19,546 nucleotides of DNA from Bacillota bacterium (GCA_023393715.1 JAEXCD010000052.1:1-19546), one strand, 5' to 3'. Positions 7,182 through 16,101 are shown, numbered from the stretch's first letter. Translations and numbers: made by a program. The notes: generated by a model from the sequence alone, not told the origin.

Positions 7182-10004
7182 ATGAACAAAAGGATCCAAA
7201 AAGCACAAGCTGATCGCCTTCGTCCGCTTTCCGCCCGTTATCGGTCGGTTCGGCATGCCAAGTGGCCTATCATTGTCCTGAGCTTTCTGCTGCCCGTGTT
7301 GGCCATGACCGCCGGCTTCATCTACTCCGGCATCTGGCCCTTCGGAGAACACACCACCCTGGCGGTCGATTTGCGCAATGAATATCTCGGGTTCTACGAG
7401 GCCTTTCGCGACGCGCTTCGGACCGGCGACGGCTTCTTTTATTCGGTTACGAAATCGCTGGGCGGTGAGATGGCTGCGACGTTTGCCTTCTATCTGATGA
7501 GTCCGTGGAATCTCCTCTTTTTTGCCTTCCCCCGCACGGCACTCCCCTTCATTATCGAATTGACACAGCTGATTAAAATCGGTCTTGCCGGCTCAAGCTT
7601 TTCGATTTTGCTCCTATATTCAGAGCATGGCGATGATTGGCGCGTCGTCCTGTATTCGACGCTCTATGCCCTGCTCTCCTTTAACACGGCAAATTTGCTG
7701 AACCACGTCTGGCTCGATACGATTATTCTGCTGCCCCTGGTGGTTCTGGGGCTGGAGCGAATGCTGCGCGGTAAAAATCCCTTTCTTTATGTATTGACGC
7801 TTTCCTGCTCCATCATCTTCAACTTTTACATCGGCTACATGACCTGCATCTTTTTGTGCCTGTTTGTCCTCTACGACCTCATTCGCCAGCCGCGAAAGAC
7901 CTGCTGCACCAGAAGCGAGTGGACAAAGCATCAGTTTTTCGCTTTTTTGCGCTTCGCATGCTATTCGCTCTTAGCCGGGTTGATCAGTGCATTCCTGCTG
8001 CTGCCGACACTGCATTCCATCGTGATGAGCAAGGGCTCCTATGCTTCGGATGTCGTCGCAGGCTGGGTATTCGACTACCCGCCCATGGACTTCTTCGCCA
8101 AGATGATTCCCGCAGCGTTCAACTATGATCAGGTACCAAGCGGCCTGCCGAATGTTTTTACCGGCACGATCACGACGCTTTTCTGTGCGCTGTTTTTCTT
8201 CAACAAGCGCATCTCCCTGCGCGAACGCCTGACGGCGTTTGTGATTGTCGCATTCCTGTTCCTGTCCATGAATATCAAAAATCTGACGATTTTCTGGCAT
8301 GGAATGCAATATCCGATATGGTACGAGTATCGCTTTTCCTGGGTCTTCAGCTTCTTTATCTGCCTGTTGGCCTTCCGCTCCATGCGGAGAATTCCTTCGC
8401 CGAAAACCGGCATAATGATCGTCGTCACCCTGCTGTACGGCGCGATGCTCTTTTACCTGTATCGCCATCTCGACCAATACGATTTTCTGACACCCTATCA
8501 CATCATCGCCGCGGCCATCGTTTATCTCCTGATCGCCGTTTTGTGCCTGCTCAATCCGATAAAGCGAAAGGCCGCTGCGGCGCTGCTCGTTTTGATCTCC
8601 TTCGCTGAAATGGCCACGAACGCTGCATTTCATACGGGCTGTTACAGCTATGAGCCGTTAGCCGAGTTTCAGCTGAACGAAAGAGAGCTTCGCGCGGTGA
8701 GTGAAGGGCTGCTCCCTTCGGAGTCCGGATTTTGGCGTGTTGAAAAGACCTTTATGCACGACAACAACGACGGAATGCGCTTTGGATGGCCGGGCATCAC
8801 TCACTTCAATTCGGCGCTGGAACGCGAAACCATCGATCTCTTCAACGCACTCGGCTTTGCGACGACCAAAAACTCGATCAACGGGACAAATCCAACAAAA
8901 TTCACCGACGCATTCTTTGGCATTCGATACTATCTCGTCGGCAAAAAGGAGGCCATTGACGATCAGAAGTACGTCGGCAGCCGTATTTTCAATGCCAAAA
9001 GCACGCGCCCCGATCTCGCCGACATGAACGAGGTGAAGGACACGACCTTTGTTAAGGTTTATGAGACACCGCAGCGAATGCCGCTGGGCATCCTTGCGGA
9101 GTCCTCCCTTCCCGAACTCGTGTCAAACCGCGCAAACCCCGTCGATTTTCAGGATTGGATTGCCAATGCCATCGACGGCACTCCGGAAGAAACCAACTAT
9201 TTTCGCCGCATCCGCATGGGCGAGGTCAAGCTCCAAAACGTCAAGGTCGTATCGGAAAAGGAAAACCAGACGACCTATGCGCCGATCGACGAGTCCAAGA
9301 GCGCCCGGATCCATTTTTACTTTACTCCTGAAGACGAGGCTTCGCATTATCTGAGTGTTTCCAATACACTGAACAGCAAAAATTCAAAGCTGTATCTCAA
9401 CGATGTGCCGCTCGACAACAAGCGTGTCGGATCGAACAAAAATTCACAGGTCTACAACGTCACCTGCAACGAAAAGAATGCTGCACAGCTTTTTACCGTT
9501 GAATTCGAGCAAAACACTCATGAATTGACCATTACGAATGTCAGCCTGTTTCGGCTCGATGAGCAGGCATTGACACAGGCGGTACGTTTCCAGGAAAAAA
9601 CAGGCTTTGATATCGTAAAAAAAACAAACACCTGTGTCGAGGGCACCGTTGCGGCGGCAACGGAGGATACCCCCTACCTCCTGTTCACAATCCCCTATGA
9701 CAAGGGATGGTCCGCCGAGGTCGACGGCCAGCCCGTAACGCCTTTCTCCGCATTAGAGGCCCTGCTGGCGATTCCGGTCTCTCCCGGCGCACACACGATC
9801 AAGCTGCGCTATGAGCTGCCCTATTTCAAGCTCGGCGTGCTCATTTCGCTCATCGCGCTCCTGATCACGGCGGTTCTCTGCGGCGGACACGCCATACTCA
9901 GCCACAGAAAAAGAAAGCAGGAGCGGCAGCAAAAGGCGCCGCAGATACTGAAAAGGAGTGCTCATGAAGCTGAAATACATTCGACGCCTCTGTCTCGTAC
10001 TTGA
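7182..10004 (+). CDS. YfhO-family polytopic membrane protein (probable GT-C-like glycosyltransferase)
   Basis: A 940-residue membrane protein. The N-terminal basic segment leads into a helix (about residues 29-48) followed by an extracytoplasmic loop with FGEHTTLAVDLRNEY (54-68). The D-L-x-N/H-Q/E-Y element near the first loop is typical of YfhO proteins and likely contains the catalytic Asp. About ten more helices follow up to about residue 480, including WHGMQYPIWYEYRFSW (372-387). Next comes a large extracytoplasmic region with the YfhO-type GWSAEVDGQPV near its end, then a last helix (about 883-903) and a basic tail. In Bacillus, YfhO works with a CsbB-type transferase in glycosylating lipoteichoic acid; the same role here is inference. 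ATG with AGGAG (7171-7175), 6-nt spacer. Its 3' end overlaps the next gene by 41 nt. Confidence 0.88.
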   Translation: MNKRIQKAQADRLRPLSARYRSVRHAKWPIIVLSFLLPVLAMTAGFIYSGIWPFGEHTTLAVDLRNEYLGFYEAFRDALRTGDGFFYSVTKSLGGEMAATFAFYLMSPWNLLFFAFPRTALPFIIELTQLIKIGLAGSSFSILLLYSEHGDDWRVVLYSTLYALLSFNTANLLNHVWLDTIILLPLVVLGLERMLRGKNPFLYVLTLSCSIIFNFYIGYMTCIFLCLFVLYDLIRQPRKTCCTRSEWTKHQFFAFLRFACYSLLAGLISAFLLLPTLHSIVMSKGSYASDVVAGWVFDYPPMDFFAKMIPAAFNYDQVPSGLPNVFTGTITTLFCALFFFNKRISLRERLTAFVIVAFLFLSMNIKNLTIFWHGMQYPIWYEYRFSWVFSFFICLLAFRSMRRIPSPKTGIMIVVTLLYGAMLFYLYRHLDQYDFLTPYHIIAAAIVYLLIAVLCLLNPIKRKAAAALLVLISFAEMATNAAFHTGCYSYEPLAEFQLNERELRAVSEGLLPSESGFWRVEKTFMHDNNDGMRFGWPGITHFNSALERETIDLFNALGFATTKNSINGTNPTKFTDAFFGIRYYLVGKKEAIDDQKYVGSRIFNAKSTRPDLADMNEVKDTTFVKVYETPQRMPLGILAESSLPELVSNRANPVDFQDWIANAIDGTPEETNYFRRIRMGEVKLQNVKVVSEKENQTTYAPIDESKSARIHFYFTPEDEASHYLSVSNTLNSKNSKLYLNDVPLDNKRVGSNKNSQVYNVTCNEKNAAQLFTVEFEQNTHELTITNVSLFRLDEQALTQAVRFQEKTGFDIVKKTNTCVEGTVAAATEDTPYLLFTIPYDKGWSAEVDGQPVTPFSALEALLAIPVSPGAHTIKLRYELPYFKLGVLISLIALLITAVLCGGHAILSHRKRKQERQQKAPQILKRSAHEAEIHSTPLSRT

Positions 10005-10293
10005 AGCGCTGATTTTATTTTTCATCGCATCAGATTTCATTCCCGCTTTCGCCCCGATACACGGATGGTGTATTCTGGCCGCGTTCATACTCATCGGCAT
10101 CAGCGCCTACCTCGACTATGAATATTGGCGATGCCCCTGCTGCGGCACGCATTTGGGGCGGCATATGCTCCGCGCGCCAAAGGTCTGCCCTCACTGTGCG
10201 CACGCCATCGATCTGGAGGAAGCGTGCGATGCGAGGTACTGGCGAAAGAAGAACAAAGAAGAAAAAAAGACGGACAACGAGAAACACAAATAG
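9964..10293 (+). CDS. Small two-helix membrane protein with zinc ribbon
   Basis: A 109-residue protein I do not recognise as a named family. It has a basic N-terminus, two hydrophobic helices (about residues 10-29 and 34-50), then a four-cysteine zinc-ribbon-like motif (CPCC at 57-60, CPHC at 75-78) and a highly charged Lys/Glu tail. By the positive-inside rule the ribbon and tail face the cytosol (inference). The ATG at 9964 is preferred to an in-frame GTG at 9958, because AAGGAG at 9953-9958 lies 5 nt before the ATG. The gene begins inside the last 41 nt of the YfhO-family gene in another frame, so the two are co-transcribed and probably coupled. A regulator or assembly partner of the YfhO protein is a guess from context only. 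Confidence 0.75.
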   Translation: MKLKYIRRLCLVLEALILFFIASDFIPAFAPIHGWCILAAFILIGISAYLDYEYWRCPCCGTHLGRHMLRAPKVCPHCAHAIDLEEACDARYWRKKNKEEKKTDNEKHK

Positions 10294-10303
10294 CCCGACA
10301 CAG

Positions 10304-10340
10304 AAAAAAAGACCGGCGGAAGCTTCCGCCGGGTTTTTTT
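10304..10340. terminator. Bidirectional terminator between convergent operons
   Basis: A perfect palindrome (CCGGCGGAAG at 10313-10322 with its complement at 10323-10332) is flanked by A7 on the left (10304-10310) and T7 on the right (10334-10340). It can therefore end the zinc-ribbon/YfhO transcript on the plus strand and the rny transcript on the minus strand. Confidence 0.9.
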
Positions 10341-10356
10341 CTTCTCTTATTTTCCG

Positions 10357-11904
10357 TTATTTCGCGTAGTCGGAAACGCGTGTCTCGCGAATCAGATTGA
10401 TCTTGATTTGTCCCGGATATTCCAGATTCTCTTCGACCTTCTTGGCAATATCGTGTACCAATAGCGTCATCTGATCCTCTGAAATCTTCTCCGGCTTCAC
10501 CATAATGCGAATTTCGCGCCCCGCTTGAATCGCGTACGACTGCTCAATTCCGTCAAACGAATTCGCCACCGCTTCCAGATCCTGAAGTCGTTTCACATAA
10601 TTTTCCATGGACTCGCGGCGCGCGCCCGGACGTGCAGCGGAAATCGCATCTGCCGCCTGAACGATCAGCGCTTCCAGACTCTGCGGCTCGACGTCGTTGT
10701 GGTGAGCCTCGACGCAGTGAATCACGTCTTTGGATTCCTTGTACTTCCGGCAGGCTTTCACGCCCAATTCGACGTGCGGCGCCTCAATCTCGTGATCGAT
10801 GGCCTTGCCAATGTCGTGCAACAACCCGCCGCGCTTCGCAATTTTAACATTCGCCCCTACTTCCTGAGCAATCATCGTAGAGAAAAGTGCAACTTCAATA
10901 GAATGCTCCAGTGCGTTCTGTCCGTATGAGGTACGATAACGCAGCTTTCCGAGCAGCTGAACCAGCTCAGGATGCAGATTTCGAATGCCCACCTTTTCGA
11001 GCGCCAGCTCGCCGGCCTCCCGAATCGAAGCGTTGACCTCTTCCTCCGCCTTCGCATAAAGCTCTTCGATGCGCGTCGGATGAATCCGTCCGTCGGCAAT
11101 CAGCTTCTCCAAAGCGATGCGCGCTTTTTCACGGCGAACCGGGTCAAACGCGGAAAGGACAACGGCCTGCGGCGTATCATCGATAATGAGGTCGACGCCG
11201 GTCAGCGTTTCAAACGCACGGATATTGCGCCCTTCGCGACCGATAATACGGCCCTTCATCTCATCGTTGGGCAGAGAGACGACCGAAACCGTCGATTCGG
11301 CAACATAGTCTGCGCTGTAGCGCTGAATCGTCCTCGTGATGATTTCACGGGCAATGGAAGCCGACTGCTCTCTTGTTTGGCGATCGTATTCGCGAAGCAC
11401 CTGAGCCTGTTCATGAACGGCCTCTTTTCGCACCTCATCGAGCAAACGCTCCACCGCCTGCTCGTGATTGAGCTCCGCCACGCGCTCCAATTCGCGCGTC
11501 TGTCGTTCAATCAGCTCCTCGACCTGGCGTTCCTTTTCCGATACCTTTTTCAGGCTTTTGTTTAGCTGGTCATTTCGCTTGTCCAGCTGATCCGATTTCC
11601 GATCGAGCACTTCCTCTTTCTGCAGGACGCGGCGTTCGATTTCCTGAAGCTCGCTCTGTCTCTTTTGATTCAGTCGCTCCTGATCCTCGCGCATGCGATG
11701 AATCTCGTCCTTTGCCTCTAAGAGCACCTCCCGCTTCTTTGCCTCGCCCTCGCGGTTGGCGTCATTCAGAATCTTTTGTGCAATTTCTTCCGCAGAACCG
11801 ATTCGTGACGCATTTCTCTTCGCACGAAGTGCGCTTCCGATGAAAAACGAGAGAATCGAAAACAAAACAATCAGGACAATTGCAACCACTAAATCAATAC
11901 TCAT
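10357..11904 (-). CDS. rny: Ribonuclease Y
   Basis: A 515-residue membrane-anchored endoribonuclease that starts bulk mRNA decay in Bacillota lacking RNase E. Layout: N-terminal membrane helix (about residues 5-24), long charged coiled coil (about 30-190), KH domain with GRIIGREGRN (218-227), and an HD phosphohydrolase domain with the metal-binding motif LLHDIGKAID (HD at 363-364), an upstream His in ALEHSIEVA and CVEAHHND downstream. It ends RETRVSDYAK, a conserved family end. ATG with AGGAGGTG just upstream. It is the last gene of the ftsK-pgsA-recA-rny operon, with only 44 nt separating it from recA and no promoter visible there. Confidence 0.97.
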   Translation of the reverse strand: MSIDLVVAIVLIVLFSILSFFIGSALRAKRNASRIGSAEEIAQKILNDANREGEAKKREVLLEAKDEIHRMREDQERLNQKRQSELQEIERRVLQKEEVLDRKSDQLDKRNDQLNKSLKKVSEKERQVEELIERQTRELERVAELNHEQAVERLLDEVRKEAVHEQAQVLREYDRQTREQSASIAREIITRTIQRYSADYVAESTVSVVSLPNDEMKGRIIGREGRNIRAFETLTGVDLIIDDTPQAVVLSAFDPVRREKARIALEKLIADGRIHPTRIEELYAKAEEEVNASIREAGELALEKVGIRNLHPELVQLLGKLRYRTSYGQNALEHSIEVALFSTMIAQEVGANVKIAKRGGLLHDIGKAIDHEIEAPHVELGVKACRKYKESKDVIHCVEAHHNDVEPQSLEALIVQAADAISAARPGARRESMENYVKRLQDLEAVANSFDGIEQSYAIQAGREIRIMVKPEKISEDQMTLLVHDIAKKVEENLEYPGQIKINLIRETRVSDYAK

Positions 11905-11948
11905 TTTTCACCTCCTTTTCTTCTTATTTTTTTTCGTATTCATTTGTG

Positions 11949-13028
11949 TCAGTCGAGATCAAAAATCTCATCCTCGTCGTCGTTTGAAAAAACATCCGAC
12001 GGCATGTCGTGCTGATCGATCTTCTGACGAATCTGTGCTTCGATATCGGCTAAAATATCGGCATTTTCCGAGAGATACTTTTTCGCATTCTCCCGGCCCT
12101 GGCCGAGCTTTTCTCCGTTGAAGCTGTACCATGCGCCAGAGCGATCAATAATTTTCAAATCATGTGCGGTATCCAAAATCGTGCCGACCTGTGAAATGCC
12201 GGTGCCGTACATGATATCGAACTCCACCCGTTTGAATGGAGGTGCGACCTTATTTTTCACTACCTTTACCTTTGTACGATTGCCAATGACCTCATCGCGG
12301 TCTTTGATCTGTTCCCCGCGGCGAATCTCCAGGCGGATCGTCGAATAGAATTTCAAAGCAATCCCGCCGGTTGTTACCTCCGGATTGCCGTAGGTAACGC
12401 CGATCTTTTGCCGAAGCTGATTCAGGAAAATGACCGTCGTGTTGTATTTTGCTACAATCGGGGTCAGCTTTCGCAGCGCCTGACTCATCAAGCGCGCCAA
12501 AAGACCCACGTGCGTATCGCCCATCGAGCCGTCGATTTCCGCCCGCGGCACTAACGCCGCTACGGAATCGATGACAAGAATGTCCACCACCTGTGAGCGA
12601 ACCAGACTCTCTGCAATTTCCAGCGCCTGTTCTCCGTCATCCGGCTGGGAAAGCACCAGATTATCGACATCCACGCCAAGGCGGCGCGCATAAGTCGTAT
12701 CCAAAGCGTGCTCCGCGTCAATAAACGCGGCGATGCCCCCTTGCTTTTGCGCCTGAGCGACCGTCTCCAGAGCGAGCGTCGTCTTACCCGAGCTTTCCGG
12801 ACCGTAAATTTCAATGATTCGGCCGCGGGGCAAACCGCCTACGCCCAGCGCCAGGTCGAGATTGATCGCCCCGGTCGGAATCACCTCGACCTCTGTCTTG
12901 GGTTTTTCTCCGAGGCGCATTACTGCGCCCTTTCCAAACTTGCGTTCAATTTCATCAAAGGCGGCATTCAGCGCTTTTTGCTTGTCGCTCGGATCCACCT
13001 TCATCTCGGTCTTACCAGTCTTTGCCAA
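11949..13028 (-). CDS. recA: Recombinase RecA (TTG start)
   Basis: A 359-residue recombinase that forms filaments on single-stranded DNA, drives strand exchange and activates LexA-type cleavage. Seen are the N-terminal DKQKALNAAFDEIERKFGKGAVMRLG region, Walker A GPESSGKTT (76-84), the catalytic/mid-core FIDAEHALD, LVIDSVAALVPRAEI, and the loop region with GNPEVTTGG. The C-terminal tail is very acidic (NDDEDEIFDLD), as usual for RecA. The start is TTG: AGGAGG sits 6 nt before it, whereas the next ATG (residue 9) has no suitable site. The Shine-Dalgarno overlaps the pgsA stop, so translation is probably coupled. I saw no SOS box close to the gene, and the nearest visible promoter is ahead of ftsK. 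Confidence 0.98.
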   Translation of the reverse strand: MAKTGKTEMKVDPSDKQKALNAAFDEIERKFGKGAVMRLGEKPKTEVEVIPTGAINLDLALGVGGLPRGRIIEIYGPESSGKTTLALETVAQAQKQGGIAAFIDAEHALDTTYARRLGVDVDNLVLSQPDDGEQALEIAESLVRSQVVDILVIDSVAALVPRAEIDGSMGDTHVGLLARLMSQALRKLTPIVAKYNTTVIFLNQLRQKIGVTYGNPEVTTGGIALKFYSTIRLEIRRGEQIKDRDEVIGNRTKVKVVKNKVAPPFKRVEFDIMYGTGISQVGTILDTAHDLKIIDRSGAWYSFNGEKLGQGRENAKKYLSENADILADIEAQIRQKIDQHDMPSDVFSNDDEDEIFDLD

Positions 13029-13034
13029 AGTATT

Positions 13035-13040
13035 CCTCCT
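13035..13040 (-). promoter_or_regulatory. Shine-Dalgarno of recA overlapping the pgsA stop
   Basis: AGGAGG on the minus strand, 6 nt before the TTG start of recA. Its first two bases are the last two bases of the pgsA TAG stop codon (13039-13041). This settles the non-ATG start and implies coupling or reinitiation by ribosomes finishing pgsA. Confidence 0.85.
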
Positions 13041-13581
13041 ATATATTACTCAAATCCAAAACGCTGCGGTTCTTTACAATGTAGTCGATTGCCGACCAAA
13101 GCGTAAAGAACAGGGCAAAGTTCAACAAAATTTCGGCCACGGGAATCCCCAAATTCGGGAAAAGCGCTTCCTGAGTCAAAAAACAGACGATTGATGCCAT
13201 CTGAAAAACCGTCTTGTATTTTCCCCATTTTGAAGCGGCGATCGTCACGCCGCGGGAAACCGCAATCGTCCGAAAACCCGTAATCAAAAGTTCTCTGCAT
13301 ACAATAAGCACGACCATCCAGCCCGAAATCCTTCCTGCTTCGACCAGCATAATGAAGGCCGCCTGCGTCAGCATCTTATCTGCGAGCGGATCCAGAAATT
13401 TCCCAAACGTGGTCACGAGGTGATCGCGTCGGGCGATATAGCCGTCCAAAAAGTCGGTCAGGGACGCGATGATAAAAATCGCGGCCGGGATCCAGCTTTT
13501 GAGTCCCAAAAATAGGAACGAGACGATAAAAACCGGGATCAGGATCAGACGCATTGTAGTAATCTTATTCGGTAAATTCAT
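13039..13581 (-). CDS. pgsA: CDP-diacylglycerol-glycerol-3-phosphate 3-phosphatidyltransferase
   Basis: A 180-residue membrane enzyme making phosphatidylglycerol phosphate from CDP-diacylglycerol and glycerol 3-phosphate, the committed step to phosphatidylglycerol. The CDP-alcohol phosphotransferase motif D-G-x2-A-R-x8-G-x3-D-x3-D is complete: Asp46, Gly47, Ala50, Arg51, Gly60, Asp64 and Asp68. Several hydrophobic helices surround it, and the N-terminus MNLPNKIT is typical of PgsA. An in-frame extension upstream to 13707 is rejected. It would lie in ftsK, and the ATG at 13581 has AGGAGG with a 6-nt spacer. The gene overlaps the ftsK 3' end by 17 nt and is followed directly by recA. The order pgsA-recA is common in Bacillota, but cinA is absent here. 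Confidence 0.95.
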   Translation of the reverse strand: MNLPNKITTMRLILIPVFIVSFLFLGLKSWIPAAIFIIASLTDFLDGYIARRDHLVTTFGKFLDPLADKMLTQAAFIMLVEAGRISGWMVVLIVCRELLITGFRTIAVSRGVTIAASKWGKYKTVFQMASIVCFLTQEALFPNLGIPVAEILLNFALFFTLWSAIDYIVKNRSVLDLSNI

Positions 13582-16066
13582 CCGTCGCCTCCTGTCGCAA
13601 ATCGCCTTGTCCGATGAGTACATTCCGCGGCTTTGAGCCGTCCTGAGGGCTGACCGCGCCCATGGCTTCCAATTCGTCAATAATGCGTCCTGCGCGCGAA
13701 TAGCCAATTCGGAAACGTCTTTGCAGCCAGCTGATCGACGTAGTTTCTTCCCGACTGATAAAGTCCAGAACCTCGCTCATCAACGGATCCTGTTCGCCAT
13801 CCGATGCGCTTCCTGTCTCGCCTGCCGAGGCGCTCCCTTTTTCGATTGAAGCCATCAATTCCGCGTCATAGCGCACGGTATTTTTTTCTTTAATGTAATC
13901 AATAATGCGAGACACCTCTCCATCGCTGATAAACGCGCCCTGTACGCGCTGAGGCTTGGAGAACGTTGAGGGATAGTAGAGCATGTCGCCCTTACCCAGC
14001 AGCTTCTCCGCTCCCGCCATATCCAGGATCGTTCGCGAATCGATCGAAGAGGAAACCTGAAACGAAATACGCGACGGGATATTCGCCTTGATCGTTCCGG
14101 TAATAACGTCGACCGAGGGTCGCTGCGTGGCAATGATCAGATGGATGCCGCATGCGCGTGCCATCTGTGCCAGACGCGTAATATGCGCCTCCACGTCCTT
14201 CGACGCCACCATCATCAAATCCGATAATTCATCGATGATCACGATGATAAAGGGCAGATTTTCCAAATCATCGTCGATTTCCGCTTTTTCACGGTATCCG
14301 CCGATATCGCGAACCGAATGCTCCGAAAACAGGCGGAAACGGCGCTCCATCTCCTGAACCGCCATATACAGCGCCTTGCTCGCTTTCCTCGGATCCGTAA
14401 CGACCGGAATCAGAAGATGCGGAATTTCCCCATACACCGACAGCTCCACCACCTTCGGGTCGATCAGGATCATGCGGACATCCTGCGGCGTATATTTGTA
14501 CAGGATACTCAAAATAATGGTATTGATGCAGACCGATTTTCCCGAGCCCGTCGCGCCCGCAATCAAAAGGTGCGGCATTTTTGCAATTTTTGCGATTATC
14601 GGCTCTCCGGAAATGCTCTTTCCGAGCGCAACCGGCAGCCCGTCCTGCGTCTGTGTATACTCACTGGTCTGAAGAATCTCCCGCAAAAGCACATCGTCCT
14701 TCTCTCGATTCGGCACCTCGATGCCGACATAGGGCTTTCCGGGGATTGGCGCTTCAATTCGGATATCCGGCGAAGCCAGCGCCAATGACAGATCATCCGA
14801 TAAATTGACGATGCGGCTGACCTTCACGCCGGACTGCGGCTTCAATTCAAAACAGGTGACGGTCGGCCCGCGATCAATCGAAACGACCTCCGACTCGATG
14901 CCAAAGCTCCTCAGCGTCCTTTCGATGATTTCCGCATCGCCAAGCAGCGTTTCCTTATCTGCGCTCGCATTGCGCTTTGGCAATTTCAGCAGCTCAATGG
15001 GCGGCGGCGTATAGAGAATCGGCTCCTCCGCGATTTCAATACCCAAATGCTCGACGCTCAGCTGATCATTCGACACGGACGCACCGGAAAGAGAAACGGG
15101 CTGCGTCGGCGCAGCCGGTTCGTTTCGAAGCGCTTTTCGATCCTCCTCTGCCGCTCGTTTTTCGATATCGGCGCTCGCTGCAACCCCAGATGACTCCTCT
15201 GCGCTCTGCACCGGCACCTCGGGCGAATTATTGCGAAGGGCCGCATCGGTTGCTTCGGGCGTGCGTCTGTGCTCTCCCGCCAGCTCGGCAGCGTAATTAT
15301 TGATGCGGATCGACTTTGCGCCTTCCGCCGTCGCCTCCTGTATCTCAGGCGCGGACGACGCCCGCGCTGTACCTTGTATCGGCTTCGCAGGCAGCTCTGC
15401 ATGCTGTTGACGCGCCCTCTCCTCCTCCGCCTTTTTCTGTGCCAGACGGCGCGCCTCTCTGCGCTCCCGGCCTTTTTCCCGGGCTGAATGCATCCGCTCT
15501 CCTCCGCGCAGCAAAAAGGCGTGCATGCCATTCGCTGTTTTTTTCAAAAACTGGCTCAGCGGCATGTCGATAAGGTGCAGAATGAACAGTCCCGTCAGCA
15601 AAACGGTCAATACGTAGATGCCAATCGAGCCGATCACGCGCTGCAGCGCATAGCAGAGCACCGCGCCGACCGCGCCCGGTCCGATGTGCGCAAGCCCCCG
15701 CTCCATCGCCAGCTCGACCGTTGTCCGAAATTGTCCGCCTGAGGAATGCAGCGTCCCCTGAATCATGAGATAGCACAAAAAAAGGATGCCGAGGTACAGA
15801 ATCGTTCTTGCCAGCTTCCCATGCATTTTCCCTAAAGAAAACGGAATCAATACCGCGAGAACCAATAGCGGAATAGCCGGCGTTCCCGATCCGAACATCT
15901 GATAGAAAAAGCCCCCTGCATAACGGCCCAGAAATCCGGTGTTCGATGGGAAATAAACGGCGACAGCCAGCAGGATAACCAGCAATACGCCCAGCACAAC
16001 AGCGAGCTCGGTATTTGATTTTGAAACTGTTTTTTTTCTACCGCTGCTTCGCTTCTTTTGTGCCAT
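13565..16066 (-). CDS. FtsK/SpoIIIE-family DNA translocase
   Basis: An 833-residue membrane-anchored hexameric ATPase that pumps chromosomal DNA through the closing septum. Layout: basic N-terminus, about four or five membrane helices within residues 21-163, a long charged, low-complexity Ala/Glu/Arg linker (about 190-350), the alpha domain, and the RecA-like motor with Walker A GATGSGKS (504-511) and Walker B FIIVIIDELSDLMM. The C-terminal gamma winged-helix domain (DFISREETTSISWLQRRFRIGYSRA) reads polar sequences on the chromosome. ATG at 16066 is chosen because GGAGG lies just before it; an in-frame TTG at 16081 falls on the wrong side of that site. It is the first gene of the operon with pgsA, recA and rny. 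SpoIIIE and FtsK (vegetative) paralogues cannot be told apart from sequence alone. Confidence 0.95.
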   Translation of the reverse strand: MAQKKRSSGRKKTVSKSNTELAVVLGVLLVILLAVAVYFPSNTGFLGRYAGGFFYQMFGSGTPAIPLLVLAVLIPFSLGKMHGKLARTILYLGILFLCYLMIQGTLHSSGGQFRTTVELAMERGLAHIGPGAVGAVLCYALQRVIGSIGIYVLTVLLTGLFILHLIDMPLSQFLKKTANGMHAFLLRGGERMHSAREKGRERREARRLAQKKAEEERARQQHAELPAKPIQGTARASSAPEIQEATAEGAKSIRINNYAAELAGEHRRTPEATDAALRNNSPEVPVQSAEESSGVAASADIEKRAAEEDRKALRNEPAAPTQPVSLSGASVSNDQLSVEHLGIEIAEEPILYTPPPIELLKLPKRNASADKETLLGDAEIIERTLRSFGIESEVVSIDRGPTVTCFELKPQSGVKVSRIVNLSDDLSLALASPDIRIEAPIPGKPYVGIEVPNREKDDVLLREILQTSEYTQTQDGLPVALGKSISGEPIIAKIAKMPHLLIAGATGSGKSVCINTIILSILYKYTPQDVRMILIDPKVVELSVYGEIPHLLIPVVTDPRKASKALYMAVQEMERRFRLFSEHSVRDIGGYREKAEIDDDLENLPFIIVIIDELSDLMMVASKDVEAHITRLAQMARACGIHLIIATQRPSVDVITGTIKANIPSRISFQVSSSIDSRTILDMAGAEKLLGKGDMLYYPSTFSKPQRVQGAFISDGEVSRIIDYIKEKNTVRYDAELMASIEKGSASAGETGSASDGEQDPLMSEVLDFISREETTSISWLQRRFRIGYSRAGRIIDELEAMGAVSPQDGSKPRNVLIGQGDLRQEATDEFTE

Positions 16067-16092
16067 ATTTCCTCCTTGCAAACCCTCGTATT

Positions 16093-16101
16093 AGTATACC
16101 A
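16093..16101 (-). promoter_or_regulatory. Probable promoter of the ftsK-pgsA-recA-rny operon
   Basis: On the minus strand TGGTATACT gives an extended -10 (TGn plus TATACT) 26 nt upstream of the ftsK ATG, in an AT-rich stretch (16100-16125). There is no good -35 at 17 nt, which fits extended -10 promoters. The resulting leader is very short, about 20 nt. I see no SOS-type operator around it. Confidence 0.55.

Noticed and set aside
13058..13072. LexA-like GAAC...GTTT sequence near recA
   Set aside because: The half-sites are 6 nt apart instead of 4, one is imperfect, and the site lies inside pgsA coding sequence.
13582..13707. 42-residue N-terminal extension of PgsA
   Set aside because: It is the shadow of the ftsK 3' end; the ATG at 13581 has a strong Shine-Dalgarno and gives the typical N-terminus.
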